Shown here in pieces: positions 34,601 to 36,989 of a DNA stretch of 37,549 nucleotides. The stretch covers positions 211,739-249,287 of the forward strand of contig MU646403.1 in assembly GCA_026770585.1 (NCBI GenBank), read 5' to 3'. The stretch comes from Baffinella frigidus. Lineage: Eukaryota > Cryptophyceae > Cryptomonadales > Baffinellaceae. Positions within the stretch are counted from its first letter, which is position 1, and every line of letters begins with the position of its first letter. The notes beneath the pieces are model-generated. The model saw nothing but the letters and a program-made list of their open reading frames with translations, had not been told where the DNA came from and did no database searches. The position numbers and the translations under genes were made by a program.

Positions 34601-36989
34601 CGAGGTACGAATCCGTCAACTTTGGAGCGGAAAAGAGGGATATGTTGTGACGCTCGAGCCGGACTCGGATCAGATGGTTGACAAGAAGGTGCTAACCGAC
34701 TATTCGAAAGTTGACATGCTGGGGGTTTGGGTGTGGATACGTCAACTTTGGAGCGGGGAAGAGCCCGGGTTCACCAAGTTGGTGAGCGCAAATAGACTGA
34801 GACACAGCTTGACATTGAAGGGCCTGCTGCACGCATCCTCTTGACGTGCCTGTCACATGTAATTAGGGTAACGCGGGTAGTTAGGCCTACGGTATTGCCT
34901 ACGGTAGGCCGTAGGGCTCCTAGGACCTAATGTTTCGTAGGACCCCTTCTAGGCCCCTACGGCCTACCGTAGGCAATACCGTAGGCTTAACTGCCCGGTT
35001 TTCAGGACGTTGGCCTATGAATGAACCACACCTGCTCACTCATCACACACCACACACCACACAAAACCCTAAATCACAAACCCTAAATCCCACACTCTCA
35101 ACACCGAACCCTAAACCTTCAACCTAAACCCTAAACCAAAACCTTAAACCCTAAACCCTAAACCCCAAATCCCAAACCCTGAACCCTAGCTCCTCAACCC
35201 CCACCCCCCACCCCTAGACCCTAAACCCCAAACCTCAAACCCCAAACCACAAACCCCAAACCACAAACCACAACCCCTGCACCATCACCCCCAACCCCAA
35301 AGCCCCAAATTCTAAATCCCAAACCCTAAACCTCAAACCCTAAACCCCCACCTCAAACCCCTAACCCCTAAACCCGAAAACCGAAGGTGGTGCTGGACGA
35401 GACGACGCAGATGGAGCTCATCCCACACCCAACCAACTCACTCACATTCCACCACTAACCTCCAAGCCATAATCCCCAACCCCAACCACTAACCCCGGGC
35501 ATGAAGGATGGAAAATGTCTCATTTCCTTCGGAGGAATGTGCGAAATCGAACCTTTTCCCCCGAGGAAATACCCAAGCTCCAGCCTGGATTTGACCCGGA
35601 ACCCGGAACCCGAAGGTGGTGTTGGACGAGACGACGCAGATGCGCGACCTCCTCGACATTTCCAACTTCAACAAGACCCCTCTCGATCTCTCTCCAGACC
35701 TCTCTAGATCCTTCTAGATCCTTCTGGACCTCTCTAGACCCTTCTAGATCATTCCATAGCCCTCTAGAACCATCTAGGCCCGTAAACCCCAAGCCCTCAC
35801 CCCCAAAGGTGGTGTTGGACGAGACAACGCAGATGGTGCGCGACCTCCTCGACATTTCCAACTTGATCAAGAAGACCCCGGGGTAACATTTCCTACCCTC
35901 AACCCTCAACCCTAAACCCTAAACCCTAAACCCTAAACCCTAAACCCTAAACCCTAAACCCTAAACCCTAAACCCTAAACCCTACACCCTGCAAGTGCGT
36001 GACCTTCTTGACATTTCCAGCTTCATGAAGACCCTGGGGCAAGAAATCTTAACCCCAAACCCTAAACCATACTCTATAAACCGTATACCCCGAACCTGAA
36101 TCCTAAACCCTCAACCCTCAACCCTCAACCCGAGCAACTTCAACAAGGCCCCGGGGAAAGATTCCCTCAACCCTAAACTCTAAACCCTAAACCCTGAACC
36201 CTGAACCCTGAACCCTAAACCCAAACCCTAAACCCTGAAATGTGAAACATAACCCTTTAGCCCTGGACCCTCAAATTCAAACACTGAATCCGCAACCCGA
36301 CCTTGCTGATATCCACACTTACAAGACCCCGGGGCAAGATACCCCCCTCACCCTCGCTATCTTTTTGTTTTCAATGCGAATCCGGATATTTTGTAAAAGT
36401 CAACACCCCCACAAATCTGTCAACCACGAGTTACACCATCGGTGTACTTTCATTTTCGATTTTCGCCTTGAGTTGACTAATACAAAAACTTCGCCCTGGC
36501 AGTGTATTTCCCTCCCACGCGGTGGGCTTCGAAGAGGATTTTGACCAGAATTCTGGTCGAAAGTCCTGCCGTGCCTTCCACGAATGAATTCTAGAGGGGA
36601 CTATTTAAACGTGACACATTTTTACAAGTAAATATTTTTGTTGCAACTTTCATTCCATTGGAGCCATTCTATGTTTTTTTGCACATAGACAGTGAGAGGC
36701 AGAGCTAGAATCTCACCAACGACCCCGGGGCAAGATTCCCGCCACGAACTTGGTTCATTTTTGACAAACATCATTGACCATCAATTGACCATCAATCATT
36801 GACCATCAATTGACCATCAATCGGAAAGCAGGGCGGATGACGAGGCAGGGGCGAGTCCTTTGAAGCAGCCTTCCAAGCACCACGACGCTCCGCAAGAACC
36901 CCCCATGGCTGCCAGCGCACCGTCTAAGAGTCCGACCAACAAAGCGCAGAATGATGAAGACTTCTTGGACACGGCTGGTGTCGCCGATG
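19520..36989 (+). CDS. Unrecognised multi-exon gene: HEAT-like and coiled-coil protein, continues past window
   Basis: This is the whole span; its exons are listed separately. I do not recognise the product. The pieces share one strand, are GC-rich and have standard GT-AG borders. In two blocks (24990-27147 and 32333-36989) and the pair 29314-30546 they join in phase. Visible parts are a basic N-terminus, an acidic stretch (AEEDEEEC), helical segments that look HEAT/ARM-like (LATNKSANLRKQILRKLVFA, SPYVRRIAERSLRAIY), a 32-residue coiled coil (LEELKEKYLKVTQEFEVEF), and a polar Ser/Pro/Lys/Asp tail. No signal peptide or membrane segment is visible. One gene is the simplest reading, but 19.5-25 kb and 25-37 kb could be two genes. 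Confidence 0.6.
19839..19916 (+). CDS. Candidate exon, plus-strand gene
   Basis: The 78 bp (26 codons, phase 0 to 0) lie between CAGAGAG and CGCCAG|GTGCGC. The exon encodes DKKRWRIDALGRAVPDEG and IPQDKLRQ, a charged, soluble-looking segment without repeats. The acceptor could be up to 5 bp earlier. The function is unknown. Confidence 0.5.
19945..20008 (+). CDS. Candidate exon, plus-strand gene (Cys-containing)
   Basis: An open stretch after GAGCAG encodes VFQPECVQQRGRYLCRFSSC and then GG, to a possible donor GGCG|GTCGTC. Three Cys residues are present, but no zinc-finger spacing that I recognise. The opposite strand is open too. I infer the strand from the neighbouring exon. Confidence 0.35.
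20009..20441. other. Intron-like stretch of the plus-strand gene
   Basis: There is no clear exon here. 20050-20110 contains two GATGCACTCGGATTCCCAGT-like parts in inverted order. 20190-20280 has CTCCTGAACC and GGTTCAGGAG as an inverted pair (20198-20262), so a transposon is likely. Confidence 0.5.
20474..20612. mobile_element. Element of the CTAGCTCTG family, full length
   Basis: The ends TTGCTCTGCCTCACTCGGGT and GACGGATACAGAGCTAGG are inverted relative to each other. The core has CTCAAGTTGACATGCTGGGT and GGAGCGGAAAAGAGCC. It follows directly on an echo of the acidic exon. Confidence 0.8.
20924..20985 (+). CDS. Acidic exon (AFLAEEDEEEC), plus-strand gene
   Basis: The 62 bp start after GTGGCAG (phase 0) and end CGAAG|GTCTCG (phase 2). 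The exon encodes LYIDAFLAEEDEEECADHV and RR. Two echoes support it as a once-functional unit: MYIDAF after CAG at 20442-20459, and AFLAEEDEEECADRVRR at 21152-21211 with the same donor. The phase links to the exon at 22423. Confidence 0.62.
21247..21383. mobile_element. Inverted-repeat element, CACACGGTGG family
   Basis: The ends are CCACACGGTGTGCTTCGAGG and TTCGTAGTCCACCGTGTGG. The interior shares TTGCACCAGAAAATC and AAGGCAAGTTGACTTTTGAT with 6078-6215. It is in an intron of the plus-strand gene. Confidence 0.82.
21428..21571. mobile_element. Element of the CTAGCTCTG family, full length
   Basis: It runs from CTAGCCCTCTCTCAGGCTAT through CCAATTTGGTGGGCCCGGGT and AAAGTTGACGGGTTTGCACC to CGAGTGAGGCAGAGCTAG. 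It is in the opposite orientation to the copy at 20474. Confidence 0.8.
22189..22322. mobile_element. Near-perfect palindromic element
   Basis: The left arm ATCTGGTTTTAGATTTGCAA and AGTGGCTCGTGCTGGTA is matched by TACCAGAACGAGCCACTTTA and CAAATCTAAAACCAGAT. The centre pair is AAACTCGAGGG and CCCTCGAGTTT. Confidence 0.85.
22423..22465 (+). CDS. Exon SLGTMAEQGDFECAK, plus-strand gene
   Basis: The 43 bp start after GGTGGCAG (phase 2) and end GCCAAG|GTCATG (phase 0). The reading LGTMAEQGDFECAK joins the preceding acidic exon and the following helical exon without a frame break. Echoes of its two ends lie at 21897-21916 (GTGGCAG and CCTCGGGAC) and 22718-22735 (DFECTK, then GTGCTA). Confidence 0.6.
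22531..22692. mobile_element. Inverted-repeat element in an exon-echo interval
   Basis: The ends are ACCTTGGTCGGATAGCGAGG and CCTCGCTATCCGAGCAAGGT, followed inward by GGGCAAACGGG and CCGTTTGCCC. It lies between an exon (22423-22465) and the echo of its end (22718-22735). Confidence 0.85.
22739..22782 (-). repeat. Short TTTAGGG block inside the plus-strand gene
   Basis: About six imperfect GTTTAGGGTTGAG units lie in the antisense orientation relative to the surrounding exons. This is an exception to the orientation rule. Confidence 0.85.
22925..23060. mobile_element. Element with CCACACGAGAATGC end
   Basis: The left end CCACACGAGAATGCTAGAGG matches the right end of 30730-30907 in reverse. 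TGTGTAGTAACTTTCGTGG and GGTCACGCAACTGGGG follow. The right end is not clear. Confidence 0.6.
23237..23326 (+). CDS. Helical HEAT/ARM-like exon, plus-strand gene
   Basis: The 90 bp (30 codons, phase 0 to 0) lie between ACTGCAG and CCTCAG|GTTCCG. The exon encodes VLLSWLATNKSANLRKQI and LRKLVFAAKTPQ. The alternation of Leu/Ile/Val with Lys/Arg suggests a helical hairpin of the HEAT/ARM kind. An echo (RKLVFAHKSALR, with the same CTCAG|GTTCCG donor) follows at 23582-23622 beyond an inverted-repeat element. Confidence 0.68.
23488..23582. mobile_element. Inverted-repeat element, GTGCTATCTTAAGGGTGGG type
   Basis: TGTGCTATGTTAAGGGCGGG and CACCCGTAAGATAGCACA are inverted ends. Related units lie at 31735-32055. 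It separates the exon at 23237 from its echo at 23582. Confidence 0.72.
23582..23622 (+). repeat. Echo of the LRKLVFAAK exon
   Basis: It reads RKLVFAHKSALR and ends CTCAG|GTTCCGAGCCTC, the same donor and intron start as the exon at 23237-23326. Confidence 0.8.
23704..23822 (+). repeat. Telomere-like filler (sense CCCTAAA)
   Basis: AAACCCTAAACCCT units lie in an intron of the plus-strand gene, just after one copy of GAGATGGAGAGCTGTCTTTC and before another (23851). Confidence 0.93.
24027..24205. other. Assembly gap (179 N)
   Basis: This run of unknown bases lies inside an intron of the plus-strand gene. The right side resumes in CCCTCTCC-type low-complexity sequence (24206-24290), so the gap is probably a CT-rich repeat that could not be assembled. 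Open frames crossing it are artefacts. Confidence 0.98.
24206..24292 (+). repeat. CT-rich low-complexity tract at the gap edge
   Basis: TCTCCCCCTCCTCTCCC-type sequence is pyrimidine-only for most of its length, read in the sense of the plus-strand gene. Confidence 0.9.
24469..24605. mobile_element. Inverted-repeat element, CCACTTAGCAGC family
   Basis: It shares AGCAGCGACCGAGGACCTTT and GATGGACTGTATCCGTGAAG with 12257-12395 and ends CTGCCAAGTGG. Confidence 0.83.
24676..25369 (+). repeat. Long telomere-like filler with embedded exon copies
   Basis: CCCTAAA and CCCAAAC units fill most of these 700 bp. They are broken only by the copies of the CTGTGGCAG exon region (24764, 24893, 24981) and an A/T-rich end (25318-25352). 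Confidence 0.93.
24990..25025 (+). CDS. Exon VANCREILIGIQ, plus-strand gene
   Basis: The 36 bp (12 codons, phase 0 to 0) lie between CTGTGGCAG and ATCCAG|GTCTCA. The exon encodes VANCREILIGIQ and continues in phase into the next exon (VCIEDEKAA). Copies of its upstream flank (CTGTGGCAG) and first codons recur at 24764-24797 and 24893-24915. This may therefore be the surviving member of a small array. Confidence 0.55.
25370..25441 (+). CDS. Helical exon, plus-strand gene
   Basis: The 72 bp (24 codons, phase 0 to 0) lie between CTCCTCAG and CAGAAG|GTACCC. The exon encodes VCIEDEKAAIRGMMLETLDF and AAQK, an amphipathic helix pair. The intron before it is nothing but CCCTAAA-type and A-rich sequence. 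An inverted-repeat element starts 5 bp past the exon, and an echo of the exon end (FAAQK-like, with the same GTAC donor) follows at 25704-25735. Confidence 0.75.
25446..25607. mobile_element. Inverted-repeat element, CACACAGCGG family
   Basis: The ends are CCACACAGCGGATTTCGAAG and CTTCGTAGCACGCTGTGAGG, with the same CCGTAGGAAC-type core as 829-990. It sits 5 bp behind an exon donor and is followed by an echo of that exon. Confidence 0.78.
25704..25735 (+). repeat. Echo of exon end FAAQK
   Basis: It reads CCTCGATTTG, then TTCGCGGCCCAAAAG and a GTACTC donor-like start, a decayed copy of the end of the exon at 25370-25441. Confidence 0.72.
25756..25840 (+). repeat. CTTCTAGATC decamer tract 1
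   Basis: Imperfect 10-bp units (CTTCTAGATC, CCTCTAGATC) stand before the exon at 25864. The same unit fills parts of three other introns of this gene. Confidence 0.85.
25864..25947 (+). CDS. Exon VDMLEIETLVPHSKR, plus-strand gene
   Basis: The 84 bp (28 codons, phase 0 to 0) lie between GCATGCAG and CACAAG|GTACAT. The exon encodes VDMLEIETLVPHSKRAETN and KMRGRAWHK. The upstream intron is a 10-bp CTTCTAGATC repeat and the downstream intron is CCCTAAA-type filler. No echo was seen. Confidence 0.75.
25975..26088 (+). repeat. Telomere-like filler ending at an acceptor
   Basis: AAACCCTA and AACCCCAAACCCC units run straight into CAAACAG, the acceptor of a truncated exon copy. Confidence 0.9.
26091..26290 (+). 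repeat. Two 5' echoes of exon VRELGLALSQR
   Basis: IREWGLALSRRH (26091-26135) and VWELGVALSHRH (26249-26290) each follow CAG and then break off into unrelated sequence. Confidence 0.8.
26300..26400 (+). repeat. CTTCTAGATC decamer tract 2
   Basis: CTTCTAGATC and CTTCCAGATC-type units follow a truncated exon copy. Confidence 0.85.
26429..26500 (+). CDS. Exon VRELGLALSQRTLMSC, plus-strand gene
   Basis: The 72 bp (24 codons, phase 0 to 0) lie between CAAAACAG and CACGCG|GTACCG. The exon encodes VRELGLALSQRTLMSCIISL and FTHA. Two truncated copies of its first half stand upstream at 26091-26135 (IREWGLALSRRH) and 26249-26290, each right after an acceptor CAG. Only this last copy has a donor and a full length. 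Confidence 0.75.
26515..26706 (+). repeat. Telomere-like filler (sense CCCTAAA)
   Basis: CCGAAACCC, CCCTAAACC and CCTCAACCC units directly follow the donor GTACCG. Confidence 0.92.
26699..26960 (+). repeat. Three 5' echoes of exon VLPVRMSVWYLFYEALD
   Basis: The first piece is WYLFYEG-like (26703-26728). The second is VLPVRMSVWYLF and a stop (26793-26831). The third is IASLSRCKEFVEY (26927-26960). Each is followed by the same transposon core (TCAACA..CTGGGTCCGTGGTACTAAATCCTC). Confidence 0.83.
27050..27147 (+). CDS. Exon VLPVRMSVWYLFYEALD, plus-strand gene
   Basis: The 98 bp start after GGGCGCAG (phase 0) and end CACCG|GTCTTC (phase 2). The exon encodes VLPVRMSVWYLFYEALDTVS and LSRCKEFERRMH. 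Aromatic and hydrophobic spacing suggests helices. Three decayed copies precede it (26699-26960), one with a stop after WYLF. Confidence 0.75.
27155..27425 (+). repeat. Telomere-like filler (sense CCCTAAA)
   Basis: CCCTAAACC units with several perfect runs begin a few bases after the donor of the WYLFYEALD exon. Confidence 0.95.
27426..28166. other. Long intron stretch with repeat-like sequence and a 159-codon open frame
   Basis: 27708-27780 holds inverted parts (CTCCGTTCTGGG / CCCAGAACGGAG and CCAGTCCCGA / TCGGGACTAG). GTGTGCATTC..ATG.TGTGAG.GTGGG occurs at 27910-27945 and 28107-28135, and in reverse at 9510-9560. At least one exon should lie here, because the phases of the flanking exons disagree. 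I could not pick it out. Confidence 0.5.
28167..28199 (+). CDS. Short exon DLMDAVKKTEE, plus-strand gene
   Basis: The 33 bp (11 codons, phase 0 to 0) lie between TTATCAG and GAAGAG|GTCTCT. The exon is followed at once by a CT-rich microsatellite intron. It is charged and helical. Its phase does not match the exon ending at 27147, so at least one exon between them is unseen. Confidence 0.5.
28200..28457 (+). repeat. CTCTCGCT microsatellite intron
   Basis: CTCTCTCT and CTCGCTCG units run directly from the donor GAG|GTCTCT of a short exon. On the sense strand it is almost free of AG and GT. Confidence 0.93.
28458..28945. other. Intron stretch with GAACTAGAT-type sequence
   Basis: CTCTGAACTAGATAATATG, GAACTAGATGATAGAG and, further on (29215-29300), CTAGATGATACAAG and GAACTAGATAAGACGG are related fragments, probably of one element. 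A fragment of the CCACTTAGCAGC family lies at 28822-28846. An open frame at 28573-28810 has no support as an exon. Confidence 0.5.
28946..29140. mobile_element. Inverted-repeat element, CCACGCCAGGTCA type
   Basis: The ends CCACGCCAGGTCATAACT and ATGACCTGTCGTGG are inverted. The interior is not obviously related to 33023-33225 beyond the ends. Confidence 0.6.
29314..29371 (+). CDS. Exon AFREALEEGRETMAEMLEE, plus-strand gene
   Basis: The 58 bp start after CGAAGCAG (phase 0) and end GAGGAAG|GTCCGC (phase 1). The exon encodes AFREALEEGRETMAEMLEE, a strongly charged helix. Echoes lie upstream at 29174-29205 (KQAFREAFDEL) and downstream at 29621-29655 (ALEAMAAMLEE plus the same donor) and 29729-29745. 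Confidence 0.7.
29390..29575 (+). repeat. Telomere-like filler (CATAAACC variant)
   Basis: Units of ACCATAAACC and ACCACAAACC begin 20 bp after a donor; the variant appears locally amplified. Confidence 0.9.
29768..29926. mobile_element. Inverted-repeat element, CACACGGTGG family
   Basis: The ends are CCACACGGTGGACTACGAA and TCGAAGCCCACCGTGTGG. The sub-terminal ATCAAAAGTCAACTT is shared with the other copies in reverse orientation. Confidence 0.85.
30443..30546 (+). CDS. Exon RMHAGIDVATLEMQMEAK, plus-strand gene
   Basis: The 104 bp start after GATGGCAG (phase 1) and end GAGAAT|GTCAGT (phase 0). The exon encodes RMHAGIDVATLEMQMEAK and DRVLVDDAAFLTAKEN, and joins the previous exon as EEDRMHAG. 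An inverted-repeat element follows within 10 bp of the donor, then an echo of the exon end plus donor (VVEDARFLAAKEN, GTGAGT) at 30664-30703. Confidence 0.72.
30556..30668. mobile_element. Element of the CTAGCTCTG family
   Basis: It reads ACTATTCTCAAGTTCACGTG, TTTGGAGCGGGAAAGATCCC, AAATTGGTGAGTCCAAATAG. It starts 10 bp past an exon donor and ends at an echo of the same exon end. Confidence 0.75.
30664..30703 (+). repeat. Echo of exon end FLTAKEN
   Basis: It reads VVEDARFLAAKEN, then GTGAGTTGACCGACTAT. The copied unit thus includes the donor and the beginning of the CTAGCTCTG-family element that follows the intact exon. Confidence 0.82.
30730..30907. mobile_element. Inverted-repeat element, CCACACGAGAATGC type
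   Basis: The ends are CCACTCGAGAATGCTGGAGG and CCCTCTAGCATTCTCGTGTGG. It contains ACGAAAGTTACTACACAAAT and TTTTAAATAGACC. A matching left end (CCACACGAGAATGCTAGAGG) stands at 22925, and a similar one (TTCTAGAGGGGACTATTTAA) at 36589. Confidence 0.78.
31045..31091 (+). CDS. Candidate exon SALWRLYHETLLKRN, plus-strand gene
   Basis: An open non-repeat stretch encodes KYSALWRLYHETLLKRN. It could start after CATGAG or GAGAAG near 31045-31048. It is followed by GTTGCA at 31092 (the donor used here) and a better donor, GTGAGA, at 31099. The better donor gives phase 2, which does not suit the next exon's phase 0. The borders given are therefore approximate. Confidence 0.45.
31108..31178 (+). repeat. 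CTTCTAGATC decamer tract 3
   Basis: GATCCTTCTAGATCCTTCTA units fill the short intron before the coiled-coil exon. Confidence 0.88.
31202..31297 (+). CDS. Coiled-coil exon, plus-strand gene
   Basis: The 96 bp (32 codons, phase 0 to 0) lie between GGAGCAG and AACATG|GTGCGC. The exon encodes LEELKEKYLKVTQEFEVEF and AQYSKIEKEIENM, a heptad-like coiled coil. A second, shorter copy with the same donor (LAQYSKIEHENM, GTGCGC) lies at 31438-31482. Confidence 0.78.
31438..31482 (+). repeat. Echo of the coiled-coil exon end
   Basis: It reads VELAQYSKIEHENM with donor GTGCGCCTCCC, matching the end and donor of the exon at 31202-31297. Confidence 0.8.
31508..31675. mobile_element. Palindromic CCTACGG-rich element, twin 1
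   Basis: The arms are GTCCTGAAAATCGGGTAGTT and AACTACCCGATTTTCAGGAC, with AGGCCTACGG / CCGTAGGC pairs inside. It is closely similar to 34855-35022, including ACCTAATGTTTCGTAGGA and the flanking CCTATGAATG. Confidence 0.85.
31735..32060. mobile_element. Cluster of three GCTATCTTAAGGGTGGG-type units
   Basis: There are three related units: 31749-31826 (GCTATCTTATGGGTGGGTTT to CCCATCCATAAGATAGC), 31890-31925, and 31965-32050 (GTGCTATCTTAAGGGTGGAA to CCTACTCCTAGGATAGC). Outer arms AAATTTAATTTAAATCACCT and GGGTGATTTAAATC suggest nested insertions. Confidence 0.65.
32125..32332 (+). repeat. Telomere-like filler ending at an acceptor
   Basis: CCCTAAACC units end in CCCAACCCAG, the acceptor of the exon at 32333. 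Confidence 0.95.
32333..32406 (+). CDS. Exon ILSLFATLMVEPSRVLEKM, plus-strand gene
   Basis: The 74 bp start after CAACCCAG (phase 0) and end ATGGGCAG|GTTAAC (phase 2). The exon encodes ILSLFATLMVEPSRVLEKM and SNAMG. The acceptor follows 200 bp of CCCTAAA-type sequence, and the donor is followed by a 470-bp CT-rich minisatellite. It joins the next exon in phase. Confidence 0.72.
32409..32870 (+). repeat. CTCTACCCTCTCTCTC minisatellite intron
   Basis: Units of about 16-18 bp built on CTCTACCCTCTCTCTC begin a few bases after the donor ATGGGCAG|GTTAAC and run for 460 bp, pyrimidine-rich in the sense strand. Confidence 0.93.
32892..33022. mobile_element. Element of the CTAGCTCTG family
   Basis: It runs from GCTGCCTCACGTGGTTTGAC through AATTTTGGAGCGGGAAAGAG to AGACTGAGACGGAGCTAG, directly next to the element starting at 33023. 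Confidence 0.8.
33023..33225. mobile_element. Inverted-repeat element, CCACGCCAGGTCA type
   Basis: The ends are ACCACGCCAGGTCATAAG and TTCTGACCTGGCGTGGG. A possible relative with less perfect ends lies at 28946-29140 (TACCACGCCAGGTCATAACT to AATGACCTGTCGTGGTA). Confidence 0.75.
33285..33405. mobile_element. Element with GCAACGAAA..TTACTACAC core
   Basis: It contains TTGCAACGAAAGTTACTACA and GCAGTAATTTTCGTT as inverted parts and a CCGG-flanked outside. It is related to 3991-4137 and 7366-7508 through the core only. Confidence 0.6.
33483..33545 (+). repeat. Telomere-like filler (sense CCCTAAA)
   Basis: About eight CCCTAAA units lie shortly before the exon at 33567. Confidence 0.93.
33567..33683 (+). 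CDS. HEAT-like exon TITPFALDGDAKSIAML, plus-strand gene
   Basis: The 117 bp start after GGAGCAG (phase 2) and end ACAACAG|GTCCCT (phase 2). The exon encodes GSQGHWYVRRCILTTITPFA, then LDGDAKSIAMLQSAVTDN. With the next exon it reads like a HEAT unit (AKSIAMLQSAVTDN, SPYVRRIAERSL). A well-preserved echo (ATITPVALDGDAKSIAMLQ) follows at 33809-33890 beyond an inverted-repeat element. Confidence 0.75.
33690..33808. mobile_element. Element of the CTAGCTCTG family
   Basis: It runs from CTCTACCTCTGTCTCCGTCT to GTCAACTTGAGAATAGTCC. It lies exactly between the exon ending at 33683 and its echo starting at 33809. Confidence 0.8.
33809..33890 (+). repeat. Echo of exon TITPFALDGDAKSIAML
   Basis: ATITPVALDGDAKSIAMLQ is open and well kept; the last part (TGAERLPNI) has diverged. 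It directly follows the transposon at 33690-33808. Confidence 0.82.
34202..34361 (+). CDS. HEAT-like exon PYVRRIAERSLRAIYVKN, plus-strand gene
   Basis: The 160 bp start after CCGTACAG (phase 2) and end AAAAAG|GTGATG (phase 0). The exon encodes PYVRRIAERSLRAIYVKN, HERDNPQLKFVSSLPAVTGY and VVVLEPDAEQTLHKK. It has one head echo upstream (34086-34129) and two tail echoes downstream (34488-34552 and 34638-34690). The tail echoes repeat the exon end and a GTG start of the intron. Confidence 0.78.
34372..34486. mobile_element. Element of the CTAGCTCTG family
   Basis: It contains GGCAGACTATTTGGGCTCGC, CTGCTCCAAAGTTGACGGGT and ends GTCAACTTGAGAATAGTC. It lies between the exon at 34202-34361 and its first tail echo. 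Confidence 0.8.
34570..34811. mobile_element. Two further CTAGCTCTG-family pieces around an exon echo
   Basis: A short piece (34570-34637) with ACGTTGACATGCTGGGTTCG and TTTGGAGCGGAAAAGAG comes first. A longer one (34697-34811) ends AAATAGACTGAGACACAGCT. Between them lies the second tail echo of the exon at 34202. Confidence 0.75.
34855..35022. mobile_element. Palindromic CCTACGG-rich element, twin 2
   Basis: It is very close to 31508-31675, from CATGTAATTAGGG to the flanking GGCCTATGAATG. It differs in a deletion of the left outer arm and one extra CAATACCGTAGG unit on the right. Confidence 0.85.
35060..35386 (+). repeat. Telomere-like filler ending at an acceptor
   Basis: CCCTAAACC, CCCCAAACC and CCACAAACC units end in CCGAAG, the acceptor of the first copy of the VVLDETTQM exon. 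Confidence 0.93.
35683..35790 (+). repeat. CTTCTAGATC decamer tract 4
   Basis: CTCTAGATCCTTCTAGATCC units follow the second VVLDETTQM exon copy. The start CCTCTCGATCTC and the end CTAGGCCCGTAAACC closely resemble tract 2. Confidence 0.88.
35809..35882 (+). CDS. Exon VVLDETTQMVRDLLDIS, plus-strand gene
   Basis: The 74 bp begin after CCCAAAG (phase 0) and end CCCCGG|GTAACA (phase 2). The exon encodes VVLDETTQMVRDLLDISN and LIKKTPG. If it is not spliced there, a TAA follows directly at 35884. Phase 2 suits the polar exon at 36832. Six other versions lie around it between 35387 and 36740; this is the fullest. Confidence 0.65.
35893..36295 (+). repeat. Telomere-like filler between VVLDETTQM exon copies
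   Basis: About ten perfect CCCTAAA units (35917-35987) come first. Imperfect units (36050-36130, 36165-36295) follow, each block separating two exon copies. Confidence 0.93.
36346..36715. other. Intron stretch with two transposon fragments
   Basis: 36395-36500 resembles 10860-10935 in reverse (GGTGTACTT..TTCGATTTTCGCCTTGA, CCCCCACAAATCTGTCAAC). 36516-36540 is a CACGCGGTGGGCTTCGAA end, and 36589-36665 a TCTAGAGGGGACTATTTAAA element end. No exon is visible. Confidence 0.6.
36770..36822. repeat. TTGACCATCAAT tandem repeat
   Basis: Four imperfect units of CATTGACCATCAATTGACCA type lie just before the acceptor of the polar exon. A similar TTTGACCATCAATTTGACCA is seen at 19345-19365 upstream of the GH3 gene. 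Confidence 0.85.
36832..36989 (+). CDS. Polar Ser/Pro/Lys/Asp exon, plus-strand gene
   Basis: The 158 bp start after AAAGCAG (phase 2) and end GCCGATG|GTACCA (phase 1). The exon encodes ADDEAGASPLKQPSKHHDAP, QEPPMAASAPSKSPTNKAQN and DEDFLDTAGVAD. The composition suggests a disordered linker. It is non-repetitive and open, and its acceptor phase matches the exon before it. An inverted-repeat element begins 16 bp past the donor. The gene probably continues to the right. Confidence 0.6.

Larger units (their letters stand above)
34086..34690 (+). repeat. Echoes of exon PYVRRIAERSLRAIY
   Basis: The head copy at 34086-34129 reads PHVRRIAGRSLRE. Tail copies at 34488-34552 and 34638-34690 keep TGYVV..LEPDAEQTLDK and GYVVTLEPDSDQMVDKK, each followed by GTGATG or GTGCTA. 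Confidence 0.83.
35387..36740 (+). repeat. Seven-member decay series of exon VVLDETTQMVRDLLDIS
   Basis: Members: 35387-35420 (VVLDETTQM), 35616-35682 (full, one codon short, VRDLL to RDLL), 35809-35882 (intact), 35994-36050 (VRDLLDISSFMKTLGQEI), 36130-36165 (SNFNKAPGKDS), 36297-36345 (ADIHTYKTPGQD) and 36716-36740 (TPGQDS). CCCTAAA filler lies between most members. Confidence 0.83.

Noticed and set aside
31591-35127. Two similar small frames starting MFRR and containing RPLRPTVG
   Set aside because: They are translations of the twin palindromic elements at 31508 and 34855, not genes.
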